Shown here in pieces: positions 38,601 through 47,701 of a DNA stretch of 64,000 nucleotides. Under the pieces are notes generated by a model, which made no database searches, was not told where the DNA came from, and saw only the letters and a program-made list of their open reading frames with translations. The DNA is taken from NCBI RefSeq assembly GCF_003710935.1, contig NZ_RHHS01000040.1, positions 62,001-126,000 of the forward strand, given 5' to 3'. Every line of letters starts with the position of its first letter. Within the stretch, counting starts at the first letter, position 1. This DNA comes from Brevibacillus gelatini. GTDB taxonomy: Bacteria; Bacillota; Bacilli; Brevibacillales; Brevibacillaceae. The translations under genes and the position numbers were made by a program.

Positions 38601-38680
38601 TATACGCAACGCAGCCTTCGCCTGTGACATAAGGCTTGGCAAAGCCAGGTTTTCCAATGAGAGGATAAGGGAAGGGAACT

Positions 38681-40852
38681 ATGATTACCGGCATTGATGA
38701 GGTAGTAAAAAAAGCAAGCACCTATTTATCACAATCGGATCTGGAGCTGATTACTCGCGCCTATAAGCTGGCCGAAAAAGCTCATGAGGGGCAGGTCAGA
38801 AAATCAGGCGTCCCGTACATCATGCACCCGATTGCCGTGGCAGGGATTCTCGCAAACCTGCACATGGACGCCGTGACGATTGCGGCCGGATTTTTGCATG
38901 ATGTGGTGGAAGACACCGACGTTACGCTTGACGATCTACGGGAACAGTTCGGGCCTGATGTGGCTCTGCTGGTAGATGGGGTAACCAAGCTGGAAAAAAT
39001 CAAGTACAAGTCCAAGGAAGAGCAGCTTGCCGAAAATCACCGCAAGATGCTGGTCGCCATGGCCCAGGACATTCGCGTCATCATGATTAAGCTGGCAGAC
39101 CGACTGCACAACATGCGGACACTGCGGCACATGTCCGAAGAAAAGCAACGGGAAATTTCCGATGAGACGCTGGAAATTTTCGCTCCGCTTGCCCATCGCC
39201 TGGGGATTGCCTCGGTCAAATGGGAGCTGGAGGACACCGCGCTGCGCTATCTGAACCCGCAGCAGTATTACCGGATCGTCAACCTGATGCAGAAGAAGCG
39301 CGTAGAGCGCGAGGCTTACCTGAACGAAGCAGCGGACATGATCCGGGAGAAGCTGGGCGAGCTGAACATCGAGGCGGAAATATCGGGACGTCCGAAGCAC
39401 ATTTACAGCATCTTTAAAAAGATGACCAAGCAAAACAAGCAGTTCAACGAGATTTACGACTTGCTGGCGCTGCGCATCATCGTGAACGACATTCGCGATT
39501 GCTACGCGGTACTGGGCATCGTCCACACCTTGTGGAAGCCGATGCCTGGCCGCTTCAAGGACTATATCGCGATGCCCAAGACGAACATGTACCAATCGCT
39601 GCACACGACAGTAATCGGGCCAAAAGGCGAACCACTGGAAGTGCAAATTCGCACATGGGAGATGCACCAGACGGCAGAGATCGGGATCGCGGCGCACTGG
39701 GCGTACAAGGAAGGCAAAAGTGTCGTGCAAGGATCGTTTGCCGAGAAGCTGGGCAGTCTGCGCGAGATGATCGAAGGCGGGTCCAAGGAAGCGCCCAATG
39801 CGCAGGAGTTTATGGAAAGCCTCAAGCAGGATTTGTTTTCGGATACGGTCTTTGTCTTTACGCCAAAAGGCGATGTCGTGGAACTGCCAAAAGGCTCCGT
39901 ACCGCTCGACTTTTCCTATCGCATTCACTCGGCGGTTGGAAACCGGACGATTGGGGCGAAAGTAAACGGCAAGATCGTCCCGCTGGACTACGCCATGAAA
40001 ACGGGCGATATTGTCGAGATTCTCACCTCCAAGCATTCGTACGGGCCGAGCCAGGACTGGCTGAAAATAGCCAAGTCCGCTCATGCACGCAACAAGATCA
40101 AGCAATGGTTCAAAAAGGAAAAGCGGGAAGAAAACGTCGCCAAAGGCCAGCAAATGGTCGAGGCTGAGATCAAGGCGCGCAACTTTGACGTGAAGGAAGC
40201 GATGACGGAGGCGAACCTGAAAGAAGCGGCAGCACGGTTTAATTTTCAGGGGGCGGAGGACATGTTTGCGGCAGTCGGCTACGGCGGCATTACCGCCTCG
40301 CAGATTGCCACCAGGCTCGTCGACAAGCTCCGCCGCGAGCGGGAAGAGCAAAACCCCGTCATCCCGGAAGTCAAGCAAAATCCGGGACAGCGTTCGCAAA
40401 AAAGCGAATCCGGCGTCAAGGTACGCGGCGTAGAAAACCTGCTGGTGCGCATCTCACGCTGCTGTACGCCGGTTCCAGGCGACCAGATCATCGGCTTTAT
40501 TACCAGAGGACGCGGGGTGTCTGTGCACAGGAAGGACTGTCCGAATGTGCTGACGGACGAGTGCTCGGAGCGTTTGATCGACGTCGAATGGGATACGGAC
40601 CAGAAGCACAACTTCAACGTGGAAATCGAGATCACAGGTCACGACCGCAGCGGCCTGTTGAACGACGTACTGCAAGTGGTGGCCGAGACGAAGACGAATA
40701 TTGCTGCCGTCAGCGGCAAAGCAGATAAAAACCGGGTGGCTACGATTCATATGACCATCTCGATCAGCAATGTGGATCATCTGTTGAAGGTTGTGGAACG
40801 AATCAAGCGCATTAAAGATATTTATTCGGTTCGCCGCATTTTGAGCACCTGA
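38681..40852 (+). CDS. relA: Bifunctional (p)ppGpp synthetase/hydrolase RelA/SpoT
   Basis: 723 aa. It makes and degrades (p)ppGpp in the stringent response. HD hydrolase domain: [22 protein letters not shown] (H73, D74). Synthetase domain around residues 230-340 ([24 protein letters not shown]). TGS domain at about 390-450 ([17 protein letters not shown]), conserved-cysteine region [16 protein letters not shown], and C-terminal ACT domain ([14 protein letters not shown]). Both catalytic domains look intact. Confidence 0.98.
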   Translation: MITGIDEVVKKASTYLSQSDLELITRAYKLAEKAHEGQVRKSGVPYIMHPIAVAGILANLHMDAVTIAAGFLHDVVEDTDVTLDDLREQFGPDVALLVDGVTKLEKIKYKSKEEQLAENHRKMLVAMAQDIRVIMIKLADRLHNMRTLRHMSEEKQREISDETLEIFAPLAHRLGIASVKWELEDTALRYLNPQQYYRIVNLMQKKRVEREAYLNEAADMIREKLGELNIEAEISGRPKHIYSIFKKMTKQNKQFNEIYDLLALRIIVNDIRDCYAVLGIVHTLWKPMPGRFKDYIAMPKTNMYQSLHTTVIGPKGEPLEVQIRTWEMHQTAEIGIAAHWAYKEGKSVVQGSFAEKLGSLREMIEGGSKEAPNAQEFMESLKQDLFSDTVFVFTPKGDVVELPKGSVPLDFSYRIHSAVGNRTIGAKVNGKIVPLDYAMKTGDIVEILTSKHSYGPSQDWLKIAKSAHARNKIKQWFKKEKREENVAKGQQMVEAEIKARNFDVKEAMTEANLKEAAARFNFQGAEDMFAAVGYGGITASQIATRLVDKLRREREEQNPVIPEVKQNPGQRSQKSESGVKVRGVENLLVRISRCCTPVPGDQIIGFITRGRGVSVHRKDCPNVLTDECSERLIDVEWDTDQKHNFNVEIEITGHDRSGLLNDVLQVVAETKTNIAAVSGKADKNRVATIHMTISISNVDHLLKVVERIKRIKDIYSVRRILST

Positions 40853-40877
40853 TCCTTCGTGGGTCGGGTGTTCTTGT
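40843..40877 (+). terminator. Terminator overlapping the relA stop
   Basis: GAGCACC...GGGTGTTC with inner GATCC/GGGTC pairing, followed by TTGTTTG. Confidence 0.55.
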
Positions 40878-40931
40878 TTGTGGGCAAATGGCGGCAAACA
40901 GCATGACATAAAACGAAAGGAATGGATCGAC

Positions 40932-41369
40932 GTGAGAGTAGTTGTGCAAAGAACGAAGGAAGCGAGTGTGACCGTTGCCGGCGAGGTGGTGGGGCAAATC
41001 GAGCACGGGCTTTTGCTGTTGGTAGGCATCACCCACGAGGACAGCGAAAAAGAGGTGGAGTTCGTCGCGGACAAAATCGCCAACCTGCGAATTTTTGAAG
41101 ACGAGGAAGGAAAAATGAACTACTCTGTGCTGGATACGGGCGGTCAGATCTTGTCCGTGTCCCAGTTTACGCTGTACGGGGACTGTCGGAAGGGCAGACG
41201 GCCAAACTTCATGGCCGCCGCTCGTCCGGAGCAGGCGGAACCGCTGTACGAGCTGTTCAATGCGAAGCTGCGGGAAAAAGGTCTGGTCGTGGAGACGGGG
41301 CGTTTTGGCGCGATGATGGACGTGCGTCTGCTCAACGACGGGCCTGTCACCTTGATTGTGGAAGCGTAG
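40932..41369 (+). CDS. dtd: D-aminoacyl-tRNA deacylase Dtd
   Basis: 145 aa. It hydrolyses D-amino acids from mischarged tRNA. The active-site motifs [19 protein letters not shown] (with SQFTL) and the cross-subunit LLNDGPVTL near the C-terminus (GP motif) are present. Start is GTG 40932 after AAAGG. relA-dtd order is conserved. Confidence 0.96.
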   Translation: MRVVVQRTKEASVTVAGEVVGQIEHGLLLLVGITHEDSEKEVEFVADKIANLRIFEDEEGKMNYSVLDTGGQILSVSQFTLYGDCRKGRRPNFMAAARPEQAEPLYELFNAKLREKGLVVETGRFGAMMDVRLLNDGPVTLIVEA

Positions 41370-41394
41370 CAGAAACGACGCGGGAGGCGGTCAA

Positions 41395-41946
41395 ATGGCA
41401 CGGGAAGCATTGGTAATCGGGGCGAGCGGGATGCTTGCAGAGGTGTCCCGCTGGCTCGCAAACGAAGGCTGGCAAGTAACGATAGTGGGACGGAATCGTC
41501 AAAAGCTCGAACAGGTAAGGGATGGGGCTATGAATCCCGACTCTGTTCATCTGCTTGCGCTCGATTACGGGCAGACGGAGTCGCTGCGCACCGCCATGGC
41601 AGAGCTTGTCGCGAGCCGGGGGGCGGTGGAACTGGTCGTGGCCTGGATTCACCAAACGGCGCCAGATGCGCTTGCGACCGTCTTGGCAGAACTGTCCCGC
41701 CCCAATCAGCCGTTTCGGTTGTACCACGTCTGCGGCAGCAGCGCCTGGAAAAATCCTCCGGTTGTCCATGTGCCGAAAACGTGCACGTACCATCGTGTCA
41801 TTCTCGGTTTCGTGTGCGAAGGGGAAGAGGCGCGCTGGCTGACCAACAGGGAAATTGCCGATGGCGTCATCCGGGCCATCCGGCAAGAAGCAGCGCAGGC
41901 GATCATCGGCCAGGTCGAGCCGTGGGAGATGCGTCCGACCTACTGA
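41395..41946 (+). CDS. Short-chain dehydrogenase-like Rossmann protein
   Basis: 183 aa. The N-terminal ALVIGASGMLAEVSRWL is an NAD(P)-binding glycine motif, and NRQKLEQVR follows the second strand. It is shorter than classical SDRs, and the usual YxxxK catalytic pair is not clear: CTYHRVILGFV is the nearest candidate. Substrate unknown. ATG 41395 follows GGGAGGCGG. It is 25 bases after dtd and likely co-transcribed. Confidence 0.72.
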   Translation: MAREALVIGASGMLAEVSRWLANEGWQVTIVGRNRQKLEQVRDGAMNPDSVHLLALDYGQTESLRTAMAELVASRGAVELVVAWIHQTAPDALATVLAELSRPNQPFRLYHVCGSSAWKNPPVVHVPKTCTYHRVILGFVCEGEEARWLTNREIADGVIRAIRQEAAQAIIGQVEPWEMRPTY

Positions 41947-41972
41947 ACATGCGAACAGGTGCAAGATACAAA

Positions 41973-42006
41973 GAAAAAACGGCTGCCGAGGCAACCGTTT
42001 TTTTGT
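41973..42006. terminator. Bidirectional terminator
   Basis: AAAAAACGGCTGCC / GGCAACCGTTTTTTT hairpin between the convergent SDR and amidase genes. Confidence 0.85.
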
Positions 42007-42033
42007 GTTACGTGAAGTGCGACTCCCCAGGGC

Positions 42034-43908
42034 TCAACCACCTTGCGGGTTCAACGAGCTGAAATATTGGACAATCCCTTTGAACAGGCCCTCTGCCGCC
42101 AGATCCTGCTGCTTCTCCGAGCGGACGCGAATCTCGTCGTTGTAGTTCGAGAGGAAGCCGATTTCCGCCAGGATGGAGGGAACGGAATTTTCCCGCAGGA
42201 CGAAGTAGTCGCCGAAGCGGGACTGCAAGTCTTTGTAGTTCGTCGCCTTGACCAGCTCGTTTTGCACCAGGGATGCGAGCTTGCTGGAATTGCCCTGGTG
42301 GTAGTAGAAGACGATGGAGCCGTTCGTCGCCGAGTTTGGATGCGTATTGTGGTGAATGCTGACAAAAATGTCGGCTTTGTTTTGCACGGCGATGTCCACA
42401 CGCTGCTGCAAGGTGAGCTTGCGGTCGTCTGCCCGCGTCATGATGACTTTCGCTCCGGCTGCTTCCAGCTTGTTGCGCAAAAGCAGGGCGACTTGCAGGT
42501 TTACGGTTTTTTCCAGAGTGGAAAAGCTGGAGCCGGTCGCGCCGTTGTCGTTTCCTCCGTGTCCGGGATCGACGACGATCAGCTTGTTTGCGATGGCCTG
42601 GCTGTGAATGACAGCAGGCACTCCGTTCGCCGCAACGAGCCAGCCGGCTACATAGCCTGTTGTGCCATCGCTGAGCGTTACTTGGAACCAGTCGCCCTCT
42701 CTGTTCACGATGCTGTATTTCTCGCCAGTCTGCACTTGCCGCAGTACGCTGTGTTCGGTGCCGGGACCAGAGCGGACATTTGTATTGGCATTGATGATCG
42801 TGACGTATGGCCCGCTTGGCGTAGGCGTGTTCGCTCCCGAGACGGCGACGAGCCAGCCTGCGACCCAGCCCGTTTTTCCGGCAGAGGTTTGCACGCGGTA
42901 CCAATCGCCTTGCTTTTCCAGTACCTTCAGCTTGCTGCCGAGGGGCAGCGTGGTGAGGATGGCGCTGGACGTGTTGGGCTGGCTGCGCAAATTCAGCCCG
43001 TCTGTTTGCACCGTCGCCGTCTGCTCAGCAGGTGTGGCAGGCGTGCTTGGCAGAGCTGGCGTGCTCGTATTGCCTGCACCACCTGTATCGGTGCTTGGCG
43101 CCGTGGTGGTGTCTTGGGCAGTTGTGTTGCTGTTCGTGGAAATCCAGGCGTTCACCCCGTCGTAGGGGAACTGAATCCAGCCGTTTTGCTGCGAGAGCAC
43201 CGTAATCGTCTCGCCGGCGTGCAACTGCCCGATTGCAGGTGTGCTGGCATCCGGCGTGGGGTACACATAGGGAGCAAAATCGAGTGTCAGACTGGCTCCC
43301 TGAACGGCTGGCGGCTTTGCTGGTGCTGTAGCGCTTCCAGCAGTGCCCGGCGGATTGCCGCCTGTCGGTCCGGTTGGCTGCGCTTGGGTGGAGCCAGCGC
43401 TTGGCGTGGAGCCTGTCGAGGCAGACGTGCTGTCTTTGACGAGCCAGCCTGCGACCCAGCCTGTTTTGCCACCGCCGAGCTGGATCATGATCCAGTCGCC
43501 GCTTTTTTGCACGATCGGGTAACGCGTTCCCGGATTGATCGTCTGGATAACCGGGTGAGTCTGGCCGGGACCGGAGCGCACGTTGAGATTGGTCGTCGTG
43601 CTCTCCACAGTGCCTTTCGCAGCGGGCGCTGGCTGCTGCTGTGCCGAGACGAGCCAGCCTGCCACCCAGCCGCTTTGTCCATTGGGCAGCTTGACCTGCA
43701 CCCAGTCGTTTTTGGTGGAGATGACAGGCAGTATCGTCTTGTTCGGCAGCGTGGTCACGATAGTGTCCTGTAGGCTCGGACCGGAGCGGACATTGAGCTT
43801 GTCCACAGTGACCTGAACAGACCCGGCAGCCCATGCTGTCGAGACGGGAAGAGAGAGGGCGCAGATGATCGTCAAAAGCGACCTCCCGATTTTTTGACGT
43901 AAAGACAC
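42034..43908 (-). CDS. yrvJ: N-acetylmuramoyl-L-alanine amidase with SH3b repeats (YrvJ-like)
   Basis: 624 aa. After a signal peptide (to about residue 27, TAWAAG) there are five bacterial SH3 repeats, four with the repeated GWVAGWLV or GYVAGWLV end, joined by Thr/Pro/Ser-rich linkers. The C-terminal amidase_3 domain (about 440-620) has the zinc ligands in VDPGHGGND, STLEKTVNLQ and VSIHHNTHPN and the catalytic Glu in ILAEIGFLSN. It cleaves the peptide from muramic acid in the cell wall. GTG 43908 is chosen with GGGAAAGG eight bases away; ATG 43917 directly abuts that site. Confidence 0.92.
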   Translation of the reverse strand: MSLRQKIGRSLLTIICALSLPVSTAWAAGSVQVTVDKLNVRSGPSLQDTIVTTLPNKTILPVISTKNDWVQVKLPNGQSGWVAGWLVSAQQQPAPAAKGTVESTTTNLNVRSGPGQTHPVIQTINPGTRYPIVQKSGDWIMIQLGGGKTGWVAGWLVKDSTSASTGSTPSAGSTQAQPTGPTGGNPPGTAGSATAPAKPPAVQGASLTLDFAPYVYPTPDASTPAIGQLHAGETITVLSQQNGWIQFPYDGVNAWISTNSNTTAQDTTTAPSTDTGGAGNTSTPALPSTPATPAEQTATVQTDGLNLRSQPNTSSAILTTLPLGSKLKVLEKQGDWYRVQTSAGKTGWVAGWLVAVSGANTPTPSGPYVTIINANTNVRSGPGTEHSVLRQVQTGEKYSIVNREGDWFQVTLSDGTTGYVAGWLVAANGVPAVIHSQAIANKLIVVDPGHGGNDNGATGSSFSTLEKTVNLQVALLLRNKLEAAGAKVIMTRADDRKLTLQQRVDIAVQNKADIFVSIHHNTHPNSATNGSIVFYYHQGNSSKLASLVQNELVKATNYKDLQSRFGDYFVLRENSVPSILAEIGFLSNYNDEIRVRSEKQQDLAAEGLFKGIVQYFSSLNPQGG

Positions 43909-44047
43909 GGTAGACATCCTTTCCCATTCATTGAAATGCTAGAGTTGTAACGGAACGCTTCTTTCATGTTTTTGCCAACAAAATCACTTCGCGCCTGCTT
44001 CGGCTTTTTCCTGCAAAAAGCGACAAAGCTTTGCAAGTCCTTCCCCC

Positions 44048-44077
44048 GACTGCACGGTCTCGCAATGGGCCATACTA
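44048..44077 (+). promoter_or_regulatory. Sigma-G-like promoter of a small gene
   Basis: GACTG (44048-44052), 18 bases, CATACTA (44071-44077). The -10 matches the sigma-G consensus perfectly and the -35 has one mismatch. Confidence 0.55.
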
Positions 44078-44122
44078 GTACGGAAGAGAACCATTGCATG
44101 CAGCACGCAGGAGGAGTAGATT

Positions 44123-44293
44123 GTGAGACAGTCCACTAAGGAAACATTTGCGCAAGGCTTGAATCGGCAATTTTTTTCCGTCGACTTTCATGACGATTTG
44201 GCCAAAGAATCGTCACGGCAAAATGTAGAAATGTCCCAAGATTTTTTGGTCGGCACGCGCGATATGCAGCAGTTGCGCCAAAAAAGGAAGTAA
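44123..44293 (+). CDS. Small protein in the yrzK position, unknown function
   Basis: 56 aa, GTG start at 44123 after CAGGAGGAG (44108-44116). The sequence starts MRQSTKETFAQGLNRQFFSV and ends MQQLRQKRK; it is polar and probably helical, without membrane segment. B. subtilis has a similar-sized gene, yrzK, between yrvJ and hisS, so this may be its positional equivalent, but I cannot confirm homology. The upstream promoter looks forespore-specific. Confidence 0.75.
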   Translation: MRQSTKETFAQGLNRQFFSVDFHDDLAKESSRQNVEMSQDFLVGTRDMQQLRQKRK

Positions 44294-44322
44294 TCGCCTG
44301 CAGTGCCGCTCCCTTGCTTTTG

Positions 44323-44352
44323 TTGACCGGGGGGAACTCCGTCAGCTATGAT
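44323..44352 (+). promoter_or_regulatory. Candidate sigma-A promoter of hemZ
   Basis: TTGACC (44323-44328), 18 bases, TATGAT (44347-44352). Confidence 0.65.
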
Positions 44353-44388
44353 GAGGAGTGGCATTTTAAAAAAGCAGGTGAACGAACC

Positions 44389-45912
44389 ATGATTCAAATA
44401 AAGTGCGAGGGACACGCGTTTGAACGCGAGCTATCCCTGATTCTCGCCTTGTTTTACGAAGATCCCGCGCTCGCCTTTGTCTCTCAGTGGGAAGGTGAGG
44501 CCGATATGCGAATCAAGCTGGCACTGACGGTACAGGACGAGGGCGTGGTGGCTTCGGGCGAGCTTGTTGCCGGGGGCAGACAGCTCGCTCACCAAGTCAA
44601 ACGCAAATACGTCTCGCACGATGAAAAAGCGAAGCGCAGAACGGCCAAGCAAGCCCTCTGCTATGCCTTGCTGCTGATGCTGGAAGAGTATACCGGAATC
44701 GAGCAAGGCTGGGGCATCCTGACGGGGATTCGCCCGACGAAACTGTTGCACCAACTGAACGCTGCAGGTGTCGGACGCGAGGAAGCGCACCGGAAGCTGC
44801 AGCAGGAGGTCATTTTGCGTCCGTACAAGCTGAAGCTTTTGCAAGAGATCGTAGACAAGCAGCTGCAGGTTGTGCCCGACTTGTACGAGATCGACCGGGA
44901 GCTGTCCGTGTACATCGGCATACCTTTTTGTCCGACGAAATGCGCGTACTGTACGTTCCCAGCCTATGCGATCCGCAGCCATACCGCTTCGGTCAACCCG
45001 TTTCTTGAAGGGCTGCACTACGAGATCGAGAAAATGGGCGAGTGGCTGACGAGAAACAACCAGCGCATCACCTCCATCTACTTCGGGGGCGGCACACCGA
45101 CGAGCATTACGGCGGAGGACATGAACCAGCTGTTTGAGACGATGCACCGCAGCTTTCCGCATATGGACGGGGTGCGCGAGCTGACGGTTGAAGCAGGCAG
45201 GCCGGATACGATTACGGCGGAAAAGCTCGCTGTCATGAAGCGCTGGAAGGTGGACCGGATCAGCATCAATCCCCAGTCGTTCACCCAGGAGACGCTTCGC
45301 GCAATCGGCCGTCACCACACCGTCGAGGAGACGATTGAAAAGTACCATCTCGCCATGGAAATGGGCCTGACCAATATCAACATGGACCTGATTATCGGGC
45401 TGCCCAACGAAGGTGTGGCCGAGCTGACACACAGCCTCGAACAAGTGGAGAAGCTGATGCCCGCCTCTTTGACTGTACACACCTTGTCTTTTAAAAGGGC
45501 TTCCGAGATGACCCAGAACAAGGAGCGCTACAAGGTAGCCAGCCGCGACGAGATCAGCAGGATGATGGAAATGGCTTCCGCCTGGACAGCGGCAAACGGC
45601 TACAACCCGTATTATTTGTATCGGCAAAAAAACATTTTGGGTAACCTGGAGAATGTCGGTTACGCCAAGCCGGGGCAGGAAAGCATCTACAACATCATGA
45701 TTATGGAAGAGGTGCAGACGATTCTCGGTCTTGGCTGCGGTGCCGTCTCCAAGCTGATGGCGCCGGGCAGCGGCAAGCTGAAGCGTTTTCCCAATCCGAA
45801 AGACCCGAAAACGTACAACGAAACGTACAGGACGCTGGTGGAAAACAAGCTGCGTGAGCTGGACGAAATTTACACAGGGGCGACTGACGCAGAAAAAAAG
45901 GCGCACGCATAG
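44389..45912 (+). CDS. hemZ: Coproporphyrinogen dehydrogenase HemZ-like radical SAM protein
   Basis: 507 aa. The [4Fe-4S] motif CPTKCAYC (C181, C185, C188) follows YIGIPF, as in HemN/HemZ proteins; IYFGGGTPTS (about residues 229-238) binds SAM. An N-terminal domain of about 170 residues and the conserved LTGIRPTKLLHQL fit HemZ rather than HemN/HemW. It is assigned to oxygen-independent coproporphyrinogen III oxidation, although activity of HemZ is less well proven than HemN. Start at ATG 44389 with AGGTG. Confidence 0.87.
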   Translation: MIQIKCEGHAFERELSLILALFYEDPALAFVSQWEGEADMRIKLALTVQDEGVVASGELVAGGRQLAHQVKRKYVSHDEKAKRRTAKQALCYALLLMLEEYTGIEQGWGILTGIRPTKLLHQLNAAGVGREEAHRKLQQEVILRPYKLKLLQEIVDKQLQVVPDLYEIDRELSVYIGIPFCPTKCAYCTFPAYAIRSHTASVNPFLEGLHYEIEKMGEWLTRNNQRITSIYFGGGTPTSITAEDMNQLFETMHRSFPHMDGVRELTVEAGRPDTITAEKLAVMKRWKVDRISINPQSFTQETLRAIGRHHTVEETIEKYHLAMEMGLTNINMDLIIGLPNEGVAELTHSLEQVEKLMPASLTVHTLSFKRASEMTQNKERYKVASRDEISRMMEMASAWTAANGYNPYYLYRQKNILGNLENVGYAKPGQESIYNIMIMEEVQTILGLGCGAVSKLMAPGSGKLKRFPNPKDPKTYNETYRTLVENKLRELDEIYTGATDAEKKAHA

Positions 45913-45920
45913 GCGCTTTT
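45895..45920 (+). terminator. Possible terminator of hemZ
   Basis: AAAGGCGC / GCGCTTTT short stem across the hemZ stop; weak T-tail. Confidence 0.5.
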
Positions 45921-45959
45921 GCCGATCCCATTAGCAAAAAAAGTTTTACGGAGAGCCTG

Positions 45960-45988
45960 TTGACGCCTGCTGGCTGGTTTGCTATGAT
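45960..45988 (+). promoter_or_regulatory. Sigma-A promoter of hisS-aspS
   Basis: TTGACG (45960-45965), 17 bases, TATGAT (45983-45988). Confidence 0.75.
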
Positions 45989-45994
45989 TCACAT

Positions 45995-46315
45995 TAAGCT
46001 TTTGGATAAAACAAGATCTGATGACGGGAACAAGTACCCAACGAAACGGATAACCAGAGAGGAAGCGCCGTGGCTGAGAGTGCTTTCGTATCACGACTTG
46101 GTGAATGACATCCCCGAAGACCGCAGTGAACAGGCGAGGTATTGGCCTCGATTCTTCAGTAACTGGCAGGCGTGCGCCGGCGTTAACGGCTAACAAGTGG
46201 GATAGCCTTTTTCCATAAGGCTGTTCAAACAGGGTGGCACCACGGGAGTATAACCAGTCTCTCGCCCCTGACATGTGGCGAATTGCCGAATGTCAGGAGG
46301 CGAGGGACTTTTTTA
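45995..46315 (+). ncRNA. T-box riboswitch of hisS-aspS
   Basis: The leader shows the T-box antiterminator sequence AGGGTGGCACCACGG (46231-46245), a stem I region with GAGAGGAAG and GGCTGAGAG elements (46056-46080), and a strong terminator (GTCTCTCGCC ... GGCGAGGGAC then six T, 46257-46315). The likely specifier region reads TATCACGACTT: CAC (His) at 46092-46094 followed by GAC (Asp) at 46095-46097. Uncharged tRNA would stabilise the antiterminator and allow synthesis of the two synthetases. Confidence 0.9.
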
Positions 46316-46395
46316 TTTGTCAGCAAAAAAAGTTGTCTCATCCTGGAGGTTTGGCGTAGCCCAAGTTTTTCAAAAGACATGGAGGTTCGAGAGGA

Positions 46396-47679
46396 ATGAC
46401 GAGAATCCAGATTCCCCGCGGTACGCAGGATATTATGCCCGGTACCGTAGAGCTGTGGCACTACGTGGAGGCAAAAGCCCGCGAGCTGTGCCGCCGCTTT
46501 AACTACGCGGAAATTCGCACGCCGCTGTTCGAGAGCACGGAGCTGTTCCAGCGGGGTGTAGGCGAGACGACGGACATCGTGGAAAAAGAAATGTACAGCG
46601 TGGCCAACCCGCGCAGCAACGATGCGCTCACGCTGCGTCCGGAAGGGACGGCGGGCGTCGTTCGTTCCTATGTGGAAAACAAGCTGTACGGTTCGCCAAA
46701 TCAACCCACCAAGCTGTACTACCTCGGGCCAATGTTCCGGCACGAGCGTCCGCAGGCGGGTCGCTACCGCCAATTCGTGCAATTCGGGGCAGAAGCAATC
46801 GGTTCGAGCGATCCGGCGATTGATGCCGAAGTGATCGGGCTTGCCATCCGGCTGTACCAGGAGCTGGGACTGACAGGGCTGTCCGTCGAGCTGAACAGCG
46901 TCGGGACGGTAGAAGACCGGGCGCGCCACCGCGAGCATCTGCTGGCGCATCTGAACGGCGTGCGCTCCGAGCTGTGTGCAGATTGCCAGTCCCGGATGGA
47001 CCGCAATCCGCTGCGCGTACTCGATTGCAAAAACGAAAAATGCAAGACATTGACGAAAGACGCTCCATCCATTCTGGATTACTTGAGCGAAGAGTCGGCG
47101 GCCCACTTTGAGGCGGTGAAAGAATATCTGACTGCGCTCGACATTCCGTACCATGTCAACCCGCGTCTGGTTCGCGGACTGGATTACTACACACTGACCG
47201 CTTTTGAAATCAAGATGGCGGAGATTGGCGCGGTGGAAACGCTTTGCGGCGGCGGTCGCTACAACGGCCTGGTCGCAGAGCTGGGCGGCGACGACATGCC
47301 GGGAATCGGCTTTGCGCTCAGCATCGAGCGCTTGCTGCTTGCGCTGGAAAAGCAGGGCGTACAGTTGCCGATTACAGGCGGAATCGATTGCTTCGTCGCC
47401 GTGCAGACGCCGGAAGCGAAAAAAGGCGCGTTTATTCTCGTCGACCAACTGCGTCAGGCGGGCGTGTCTGCTGAGCTGGACTACCTCGACCGGAAAATGA
47501 AAGCGCAACTGAAGCAGGCGGATCGGCTGTCTGCCCGTTTCACCGCGATCATCGGGGAGTCCGAGCTGGCCAACGGCACAGTCGTGCTGAAGGAAATGGC
47601 AACAGGCGAACAGCAGGAGATCAAGCAGGACGAATTCGTCTCTGTTCTGGCTGCAAAAGTGCAACAAGCAAACGAATAA
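46396..47679 (+). CDS. hisS: Histidyl-tRNA synthetase
   Basis: 427 aa, class II. Motif 2 [20 protein letters not shown] (about residues 114-133), the His-specific [14 protein letters not shown] (about 257-270) and motif 3 [15 protein letters not shown] (about 302-316) are clear. The C-terminal anticodon domain follows ([17 protein letters not shown]). Start ATG 46396 lies close behind GAGAGG; spacing is short, but the N-terminus [13 protein letters not shown] is typical. Confidence 0.97.
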   Translation: MTRIQIPRGTQDIMPGTVELWHYVEAKARELCRRFNYAEIRTPLFESTELFQRGVGETTDIVEKEMYSVANPRSNDALTLRPEGTAGVVRSYVENKLYGSPNQPTKLYYLGPMFRHERPQAGRYRQFVQFGAEAIGSSDPAIDAEVIGLAIRLYQELGLTGLSVELNSVGTVEDRARHREHLLAHLNGVRSELCADCQSRMDRNPLRVLDCKNEKCKTLTKDAPSILDYLSEESAAHFEAVKEYLTALDIPYHVNPRLVRGLDYYTLTAFEIKMAEIGAVETLCGGGRYNGLVAELGGDDMPGIGFALSIERLLLALEKQGVQLPITGGIDCFVAVQTPEAKKGAFILVDQLRQAGVSAELDYLDRKMKAQLKQADRLSARFTAIIGESELANGTVVLKEMATGEQQEIKQDEFVSVLAAKVQQANE

Positions 47680-47701
47680 ACCAAAAGTGGAGGAAATCAA
47701 C

